A stretch of DNA of 38,331 nucleotides from Desulfococcaceae bacterium (lineage in GTDB: Bacteria; Desulfobacterota; Desulfobacteria; Desulfobacterales; Desulfosalsimonadaceae), in assembly GCA_030145385.1 (NCBI GenBank), contig JAQYVU010000038.1, forward strand, positions 1-38,331. The letters run 5' to 3'. Both the position numbers and the translations under genes were made by a program. The notes below the pieces were generated by a model, which saw only the letters and a program-made list of their open reading frames with translations, was not told where the DNA came from and made no database searches. Below, one piece after another: positions 32,980 to 38,331 of this stretch (within the stretch, counting starts at the first letter, position 1; every line of letters begins with the position of its first letter).

Positions 32980-33738
32980 TTAAGGTTTTAGTGTTTCTTT
33001 TTTCCACACAATTGCCGGTTTTGTCAGTTTACCATTTTTGTCAATGGCTGTCAGGATCAATTTTTCCCCATTTTTCTCATACTTCCAAATGGATATAATA
33101 TATCCGAATCCTGGTTCACGAAGTGAAGCCGTTATCGCATTTCCATGACGTGATGGCCAAATCCGGTAATAGCCGGTGGCTTTACCGGAATCGATCTCAC
33201 AGGATCCGTCCATTTTTAAAACCATGTATTTTTTTGTCCCCTTGTTTTCAGAAATCCATTTGCCCGCAATATCCTTTTCCAGCATCCGGTAAGAACGGAA
33301 ATACACTATCTCAATACCTCCGGATTCAAGGATCATCGCCTTTCCTGTATTGGCCAGCGAACACCTGAAATTGTATGCCATGGAATTTTCATTACCCGGC
33401 AAATCAAGGGAAAAAGAAATCACATCACCGGAAACCTTGTATTTTCCGGTTGAATCCGTGCCATAAATCTTTGAAATCAACCGAATGACGTCCGGTTTGC
33501 CGAATTCAATCAGATCAAACTTTGGCGGCGGCGGGTTTTTACCTGCAAGCGACCGGTATTTTTTAAAATAAACAAATGACCAGCTGCCAATGATGTCATC
33601 CGGACCCGACAACGGGTAAACCAGATTCCGGCCTTCGTTAACCGGCTGAACCTGCTGTTTTCCGGATTCGGCATAAGACAGGCTAAAACTAAATATGAAA
33701 AAAATTACCAGTAAAAAAAAGACTGTTCGCAGCTTCAT
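32980..33738 (-). CDS. Exported protein of unknown function
   Basis: A 252-residue protein with a signal peptide (MKLRTVFFLLVIFFIFSFSL, cleavage near SYA). The mature part is beta-rich and contains two similar halves, each opening with a lipocalin-like GxW: DIIGSWSFVYFKKYRSL and DIAGKWISENKGTKKYMVL. Each continues with GKYKVSGDVISFSL or TGYYRIWPSRHGNAIT. This suggests a duplicated small barrel. The start at 33738 has AAGGAGG upstream; ATG at 33756 is less well placed. It lies between the sigma-54 activator and hybrid kinase genes on the same strand and may report to the kinase, which is conjecture. Confidence 0.65.
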   Translation of the reverse strand: MKLRTVFFLLVIFFIFSFSLSYAESGKQQVQPVNEGRNLVYPLSGPDDIIGSWSFVYFKKYRSLAGKNPPPPKFDLIEFGKPDVIRLISKIYGTDSTGKYKVSGDVISFSLDLPGNENSMAYNFRCSLANTGKAMILESGGIEIVYFRSYRMLEKDIAGKWISENKGTKKYMVLKMDGSCEIDSGKATGYYRIWPSRHGNAITASLREPGFGYIISIWKYEKNGEKLILTAIDKNGKLTKPAIVWKKETLKP

Positions 33739-33831
33739 TTTTTCCTCCTTGTTCATATCCCCCTTCAGAAATTACTGATAAGGAACTTTAAAGAAAGTAT
33801 TTACCCGCGCATGTTTTGGAACCAGAACGCA

Positions 33832-35400
33832 CTATCCCTTCTGATCACTATGTTGCCGGGTTTTCAGCTTATATGGGATCTTTAATTTCTCCATTCGTTT
33901 TCTCAGCGTGTTCGGATGAATGCGCAAAAGTTGTGCGGCGCCGCCCGGACCGTTAATTTTTCCATTGGAGACCTTTAAGGCCTGCCTGATCTGCATGATG
34001 TTTATTTCATCCAGCGAGAGGAACCGTTTATGATTATTCGATTTTTCCGGAATTTCATTCTGCGCCTGCTCGTTATTGCTTAAGCTGTCAAACCGGACCG
34101 GACCTTTGCCATACTGAATAAGCGCCCGTTCGATGATGTTTTCCAGTTCCCGGACGTTACCGGGCCAGTCATAATCCGTCAGCTGATCAACGGCCCCAGG
34201 GGCCAGCCGGGGTTTTTCCTGAAGTTTAAGCTCAATCGATTTTTTTTCAATAAAATAATATGCTAGGGCCGAAATATCCTCTTTTCGATGCCTCAGGGGC
34301 GGAATCTGTATCGGAAACACATTGAGACGAAACCAGAGATCTTCACGAAACTGACCGGACCGGATCATTTCTTCAAGATTTCGGTGAGTTGCAGAAACAA
34401 TCCTCACATCCACCGGTATCGGAGCGTCTCCCCCCACCCGCTCAATAAACCGTTCCTGAAAAACATGCAAAAGCCGGACCTGCGCCGGGGATGGCAGTTC
34501 ACCGATTTCATCCAGAAAAATGGTTCCTTTATCGGCCCGCTCAAACCGCCCTTTTTTCAGTGTGACCGCGCCGGTAAACGCCCCTTTTTCATGTCCAAAA
34601 AGCTCGCTGTCAAAAAGCGTTTCCGGGATTGCGCCGCAGTTTACGCTGACAAACGGTCCGTTATTTCGGGCAGACGCATAATGAATGGCATTGGCAATCA
34701 GTCCTTTGCCCACCCCGGTCTCGCCGAGCAGCAGTACCGGACTGTCAAGCTTGGCAACCTGCCGGACCATTTCCATGACATGTTTAAGTCCCACATCCGC
34801 GCCGATAATTTCCGAATTTGACAAATCCCGGATCTGCCTGCGAAGATACTGATTATCCTCGGCCAAAATATCCTTTAACCGGATCAGCTCCTGGTGCTGC
34901 ATCGCGTTTTTCATGGCAATCGCAAACGGCTCATGGAGCATCAGCATCAGCCGGCTGTGATTTTCGGAATATCGATTCGTTCCCGAAGTTCGCAACATCA
35001 AAAATCCCACCCGCTGCCCTTCCAGTTCAAGACGCATCACCATCATGGAAACATCCAAAGACAGCGAATGCATTTCAAACACTTCCCTTACTTCAGGTCT
35101 TGATGCCGGACGGTTTATGATTTCAATATCATCCATATCCGCCCACTTGGCCGGCCAGATGCGTTTCCCGCCTTCCGGCAGCTGCCATACCGGGCTTAAA
35201 TCCCCTTCCGGATGCCGGGCAACCTTTGCGACTCGTTTCAGAACATTCAGTTCCGGATCATACAAAGACAAGTTGATCTCATCTACCGGTAAAAATCTAT
35301 CAAAATACTGAATGCAGCGATCCAGAGCCGTTTCAATATTCAGGCTGCCGCAGATCCGTATGGTCGCCTGTCTGAAAAATTCATTTTTATTAACCGTCAT
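33832..35400 (-). CDS. Sigma-54-dependent transcriptional activator (GAF-AAA-Fis)
   Basis: A 522-residue bacterial enhancer-binding protein. Residues 1-170 form a GAF-like sensory domain with no receiver. The AAA+ core spans about 197-430: Walker A GETGVGKG (226-233), the sigma-54 contact loop GAFTGA (273-278), Walker B GTIFLDEIG (292-300), RLNVFPIQIPPLRHR, and WPGNVRELENIIERAL. A Fis-type helix-turn-helix lies at the end (GPGGAAQLLRIHPNTLRKRM). It is divergent from the lipoprotein genes at 35656, which have a sigma-54-type promoter, so they are the likely targets. The effector of the GAF domain is unknown. Confidence 0.95.
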   Translation of the reverse strand: MTVNKNEFFRQATIRICGSLNIETALDRCIQYFDRFLPVDEINLSLYDPELNVLKRVAKVARHPEGDLSPVWQLPEGGKRIWPAKWADMDDIEIINRPASRPEVREVFEMHSLSLDVSMMVMRLELEGQRVGFLMLRTSGTNRYSENHSRLMLMLHEPFAIAMKNAMQHQELIRLKDILAEDNQYLRRQIRDLSNSEIIGADVGLKHVMEMVRQVAKLDSPVLLLGETGVGKGLIANAIHYASARNNGPFVSVNCGAIPETLFDSELFGHEKGAFTGAVTLKKGRFERADKGTIFLDEIGELPSPAQVRLLHVFQERFIERVGGDAPIPVDVRIVSATHRNLEEMIRSGQFREDLWFRLNVFPIQIPPLRHRKEDISALAYYFIEKKSIELKLQEKPRLAPGAVDQLTDYDWPGNVRELENIIERALIQYGKGPVRFDSLSNNEQAQNEIPEKSNNHKRFLSLDEINIMQIRQALKVSNGKINGPGGAAQLLRIHPNTLRKRMEKLKIPYKLKTRQHSDQKG

Positions 35401-35446
35401 GAACTGGTCTCATCTTAAATCATTTGTTCTTTCGTTATTTTTTATC

Positions 35447-35485
35447 CTATAGGGTATTTTTTATAAAATTTACGCTATATGGTAT
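35447..35485. promoter_or_regulatory. Candidate enhancer site of the sigma-54 activator
   Basis: CTATAGGGTAT (35447-35457) and CTATATGGTAT (35475-35485) differ by one base and are 28 bp apart in the same orientation. They lie 74-112 bp upstream of the -24/-12 element, the usual distance for an activator-binding site. Confidence 0.5.
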
Positions 35486-35558
35486 CACATTTTACCCCTC
35501 AGCGTAAACATGTCTTTTCGCTTTTTTCAAAGTATTGATATTAATAATAATTTAACCA

Positions 35559-35574
35559 TGGCACACTTTAAGCA
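35559..35574 (+). promoter_or_regulatory. Sigma-54 (-24/-12) promoter of the lipoprotein genes
   Basis: TGGCACACTTTAAGCA keeps the -24 TGGCAC and the -12 GC with the required ten bases between GG and GC; only the two T bases before the -12 GC differ from consensus. It is 82 bp upstream of the lipoprotein ATG and faces away from the activator gene. Confidence 0.6.
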
Positions 35575-35655
35575 ATACAAATTATATCAGACATAATTCG
35601 TTAAATAAAGGCCCCGGAACATTGGTGCCGAAAAAATAAGAGAAAGGATCACACC

Positions 35656-36285
35656 ATGCATTTAAAATTCATACGATCACTTTTGCTGATGGGAATGGTT
35701 TTTTGTATCAGCGGCTGTGCCAGCTTTTTAACGTTGATCAGCCCCGTGCAGTCCGAAATCGTTGTGGGCGAAAAATCAACCGGCGATTTTAATAAATATG
35801 AATATCAGTATAAAATCCGATCCAACCAAATTGTTCTTTCCAAAATTCCGCTGTGCAGTGAAACAGCGCAAGCATATCGAAAGTCGCAAAAACGTGAGAT
35901 CGGATACGGCATTGCCTTGCTGGAAATGCCGTTTTTCGGCCTGGGGCTGATTGACATGGCCAATGCGTACGCCATTGCCGACTACAGTAAAAAACAATAC
36001 CCGCTGGCTGAATATGAAACCGGTGAACTGCTCACCTGCGGCAGACCCGAGCCGGCCGCCGGAGAGGCCGTCATTATCGAAAACAGACAGCGCACCATCT
36101 GCCGAAAGGGTTTGACCGACAGCCGGGGAACACTGGATCTTGAAACGGTTTTAAATGATGTCAGCGGAAAAGCCCGATTCACTGTTTACCTGGAATCCGA
36201 CCGCAGCGTCCGGTTTTCATGTGTGTATTCAGGTACAAAACTGGCCGGAAAAACCCCTTCCAAACCGGTTATATATAAAAATTAA
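35656..36285 (+). CDS. Lipoprotein of unknown function
   Basis: A 209-residue protein with a lipoprotein signal (SLLLMGMVFCISGCASF, lipobox ISGC). The mature region starts with SPVQSEIVVGEKSTG, then has a hydrophobic stretch (ALLEMPFFGLGLIDMANAYA) that could insert in the membrane, and a C-terminal domain (GEAVIIENRQRTICRKGLTD, ARFTVYLESDRSV). AAGGA precedes the ATG. It is first of a two-lipoprotein operon behind a sigma-54-type promoter. No family recognised. Confidence 0.75.
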   Translation: MHLKFIRSLLLMGMVFCISGCASFLTLISPVQSEIVVGEKSTGDFNKYEYQYKIRSNQIVLSKIPLCSETAQAYRKSQKREIGYGIALLEMPFFGLGLIDMANAYAIADYSKKQYPLAEYETGELLTCGRPEPAAGEAVIIENRQRTICRKGLTDSRGTLDLETVLNDVSGKARFTVYLESDRSVRFSCVYSGTKLAGKTPSKPVIYKN

Positions 36286-36300
36286 ACCATGAGGGATACG

Positions 36301-36747
36301 ATGAAACGATTGACAATAAGTGCTCTGCTGCTGATTTTGGTTGCCGGATGCAGCCATGTGGCACCGCCCGGCGAAGTGATGAAAAAAGGATGCGGACCAT
36401 ATCCTGAACACTACGAAGCAATGCTGATGGATTTTTTGAGCAACGATTTATCCAGGCCCGACACCCTGAAAGATGTGTCGATCATCAAGACTCCGGCAAA
36501 AATAACGCTGGATGCCGATTATCCGTTTATCCCGCTTTTTAAAGGACATGCGGTCTGGGAATGCTACATCGCCTATGACGCTGAGAACAGAAACGGCGTT
36601 TATACCGACAAATCCTTTCATGTCGCCTGGATTCGCCATAACCGGATTGTGGCTTACGATTATAAGGACATTGACCTGGGTTACGCCATTAAAAACCGGA
36701 TTCACGGCAAATATCAGCCGGGAAACCAGCCTGATGATAAGTCATAA
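36301..36747 (+). CDS. Second lipoprotein of unknown function
   Basis: A 148-residue protein with a short lipoprotein signal (TISALLLILVAGCSH, lipobox VAGC). The mature part is a single small domain (GCGPYPEHYEAMLMDFL, FKGHAVWECYIAYDAENRNG, YKDIDLGYAIKNR). The ATG at 36301 was chosen over 36289 because GAGGG lies at proper distance and the signal peptide then has normal length. It follows the first lipoprotein gene by 15 bp and is surely co-transcribed with it. Confidence 0.78.
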   Translation: MKRLTISALLLILVAGCSHVAPPGEVMKKGCGPYPEHYEAMLMDFLSNDLSRPDTLKDVSIIKTPAKITLDADYPFIPLFKGHAVWECYIAYDAENRNGVYTDKSFHVAWIRHNRIVAYDYKDIDLGYAIKNRIHGKYQPGNQPDDKS

Positions 36748-36780
36748 TATTATTAACCGTGGCCTTGCTTTATATCGATA

Positions 36781-37857
36781 TCAATTTCCGGACGTTTTTT
36801 CGTCCATATCTTTCAAGGAATTCATCAATATACCCATAAAATTTCCCAATGGCCTCATCTTCTCTGCCTCAGGCGGCAGTTTGGGAGTAAAATTAAATTT
36901 TCCGGTCCGGTTCAGAACAATTTTTCCCACCGCATCCGTTCCTTTTTTACCGGCATAATCTGCGTGGAGGATGTCACCGTCTCTAAAGAAGACAGTTGCC
37001 TGACCGTCGGATAACTGCAGGGCCAACACACCGGTTTTGCAATTCATATTGAGTGTCTGCAATACTTCCTCAGGCGGCATTTCAGACAATTTTCCAGACA
37101 TGCCGGAAGACAGATCCTGCGACCGTTCCACATTGCTCTTTGCCAGCCGCTGGGTCAAAAGTTTTGTAAAATACGACTGCAGCACCGGAAACTTGGGCAA
37201 TATCCGATTAAAATCTTTGCTGTCCAGCCGGAAAACCGTAGTCGGTGCAATGACCCTGACGGTTGCGCCTACCGGGTTTCCGCTGATCAGACTCATTTCT
37301 CCGAACACTTCACCTCGGGACAGAGTCGTGATCATATTATCCTCTTCATCAACCACCTCGACGGAGCCGGCTATAATGATATAAAGATGCGTTCCCGGCT
37401 GCCCTTTCTTAATGATAACATCTCCGTGCCGAAAGGACTTTAAGCCCAGGTCATGGATATGCTCAAACCGAAAATGAGACAAAAGACGGATAATACTGTT
37501 TTGATCAAAAGATTGAAACATCGGCAGGTTCATCAACAGCTTTGAAATGGTGTTGAAATTTTTTCCTGCGACCGTTCCGGCTGCTTCATTTTGAAGGGTT
37601 TTTGTTTTTTCAATACGGTATGCCATCTGGCCGCTGCATCCTGCACGGCCACCGGTGCAGTTAAACTCCATTGCCAAGGCATCGAGATCCACCATGCTTG
37701 ATAAAGCAGGAATCAGGTTTTCTGCAAAACCCAGGCAAAACCGGGTTTGCACAGGAAAGACCAACGCTCTGCCGGAACAGTCAAACTGATCTTCTGCCTG
37801 AAAACACGGGCATTCTTTAACATTTGAAATGGTGATGCGATATCCTGATAGATCCAT
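36781..37857 (-). CDS. Cyclic-nucleotide-binding-like protein with PATAN (DUF4388) domain
   Basis: A 358-residue soluble protein of three parts. Residues 1-80 are Cys-rich (Cys16, Cys18, Cys27, Cys41, Cys67, Cys74), perhaps a metal site. Residues 105-235 form a cNMP-binding fold (VIIKKGQPGTHLYIIIAGSV, GEVFGEMSLISGNPVGATVR). The phosphate cassette reads NPVGATV where CRP-like proteins have an Arg (RSA), so classic cAMP binding is doubtful. Residues 252-350 are a DUF4388/PATAN domain (GKLSEMPPEEVLQTLNMN, GVLALQLSDGQATVFFRDGD). There is no DNA-binding domain, so it probably acts by protein contacts in signalling. It lies upstream of nothing obvious on its strand. Confidence 0.82.
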   Translation of the reverse strand: MDLSGYRITISNVKECPCFQAEDQFDCSGRALVFPVQTRFCLGFAENLIPALSSMVDLDALAMEFNCTGGRAGCSGQMAYRIEKTKTLQNEAAGTVAGKNFNTISKLLMNLPMFQSFDQNSIIRLLSHFRFEHIHDLGLKSFRHGDVIIKKGQPGTHLYIIIAGSVEVVDEEDNMITTLSRGEVFGEMSLISGNPVGATVRVIAPTTVFRLDSKDFNRILPKFPVLQSYFTKLLTQRLAKSNVERSQDLSSGMSGKLSEMPPEEVLQTLNMNCKTGVLALQLSDGQATVFFRDGDILHADYAGKKGTDAVGKIVLNRTGKFNFTPKLPPEAEKMRPLGNFMGILMNSLKDMDEKTSGN

Positions 37858-37926
37858 TTTTTTACCTTATGCTTAACACATTAATATAATGAAATTTTTC
37901 GCAATCAATAATTTTTCATTCTCACA

Positions 37927-38050
37927 ATGGCTAAGATAAAAATTTCATATACAAGGCGTAGTCGTTTTTCAGGCTCGAAATAATACAAGCCGTATATTGA
38001 GTGCCTGAAAAACGGCTACAACGCCGTAGATGAGATTTTTATCGACGCCA
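37927..38050. repeat. Long imperfect palindrome C, directly after the TonB-receptor gene
   Basis: ATGGC (37927-37931) and GCCAT (38047-38051) form the ends. GATAAAAATTTCAT (37935-37948) pairs with GATGAGATTTTTATC (38029-38043), and GGCGTAGTCGTTTTTCAGGC with GCCTGAAAAACGGCTACAACGCC. The centre is ATACAAGCCGTAT. It touches the receptor's stop codon at 38051. Confidence 0.8.
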
Positions 38051-38331
38051 TCAGAATCGGATTAAAAAACTGCCGGTAATCCTTCTTGCCACATCCGAAG
38101 TGCTTAACGGATACTCATCAAATTCAGTGTCAAAGACATTAAACGCGGCAACCCCTATTTCCGCATGATTTCCCGACACAGCAAACGCATAACCCATTCT
38201 CAGATTGGCATACACATGACTGTCGGCCCGGCCGCCGGCTATTGTGTCTCCTTCTGGGCTTGCCCACACATACCGGCGCCACGTTGTAACATCTTTATAA
38301 TGAACCGTCGCATTGGCCGAAATTCCATTTT
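38051..38331 (-). CDS. TonB-dependent receptor, C-terminal end (partial)
   Basis: About 93 codons run from the window edge to the stop at 38051-38053; the 5' part lies outside. Alternating strands (NGISANATVHYKDV, HVYANLRMGYAFAVSG, AEIGVAAFNVFDTEFDEYP) and the final GSFLIRF with terminal Phe are the classic end of a TonB-dependent receptor barrel, including the NxFDxxxxEYP block. The ligand cannot be inferred from this part. Confidence 0.8.
   Translation of the reverse strand, partial: NGISANATVHYKDVTTWRRYVWASPEGDTIAGGRADSHVYANLRMGYAFAVSGNHAEIGVAAFNVFDTEFDEYPLSTSDVARRITGSFLIRF

Overview
The window reads as chromosomal DNA of a Gram-negative anaerobe, most likely a sulfate-reducing Desulfobacterota (Desulfobacterales-like) bacterium. 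This is inferred from the fused ArsR-methyltransferase (SahR) gene placed directly before ahcY, a succinyl-CoA:acetate CoA-transferase, the DUF711/ACT gene pair, a REC-PAS-HK-REC hybrid kinase, an IPTL-CTERM sorting signal and outer-membrane proteins. No rRNA, tRNA, CRISPR array, phage gene, transposase or integrase could be recognised.

Layout. 1-2447: S-adenosylhomocysteine recycling (sahR-ahcY) closed by a terminator. 2508-3406: a scar where the 3' ends of two once-divergent genes, a membrane glycosyltransferase and an IPTL-CTERM surface protein, now meet head to head. 3942-7038: a beta-barrel protein, a GT-C glycosyltransferase and an exported rhodanese, packed with overlaps. 7035-7680: a vapBC toxin-antitoxin pair with a symmetrical operator region. 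7681-11977: an accessory region with a GC-rich fatty-acyl-AMP ligase (FAAL) gene between about 1.5 kb and 1.1 kb of repeat-rich non-coding DNA; the same two small repeats lie on both sides in opposite orientation. 11978-15347: CoA-transferase and acyl-CoA synthetase, a carboxylate activation operon.

15369-22561 is a long run of minus-strand genes: a truncated outer-membrane protein, DUF3147, cysteine desulfurase, thioesterase, SpoIIM-like, DUF202 and VOC proteins, a PF10118 hydrolase, an archaeal-type thymidylate synthase, a SUI1/YciH factor and a lipoprotein hydrolase. 22805-28456 holds a CBS protein, a Cys-rich conserved protein, the DUF711/ACT pair, an orphan PIN-like protein, a tiny membrane protein and a membrane-anchored protein. 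28499-35400 holds a lipoprotein hydrolase, aroK, aroE, a hybrid histidine kinase, an exported protein and a sigma-54 activator. The activator is divergent from two lipoprotein genes (35656-36747) that are preceded by a good sigma-54 promoter match and an upstream repeated site. The window ends with a cNMP-binding/PATAN protein and the 3' end of a TonB-dependent receptor gene.

The most interesting signals are: (i) three roughly 110-125 bp imperfect palindromes, each starting within 10 bp after the stop codon of an unrelated minus-strand gene; (ii) a self-contained sigma-54 activator, enhancer and lipoprotein module; (iii) an archaeal-type thymidylate synthase with every catalytic residue in register with E. 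coli ThyA; (iv) the repeat-flanked FAAL island; (v) the two-gene deletion scar; and (vi) an orphan PIN-like protein.
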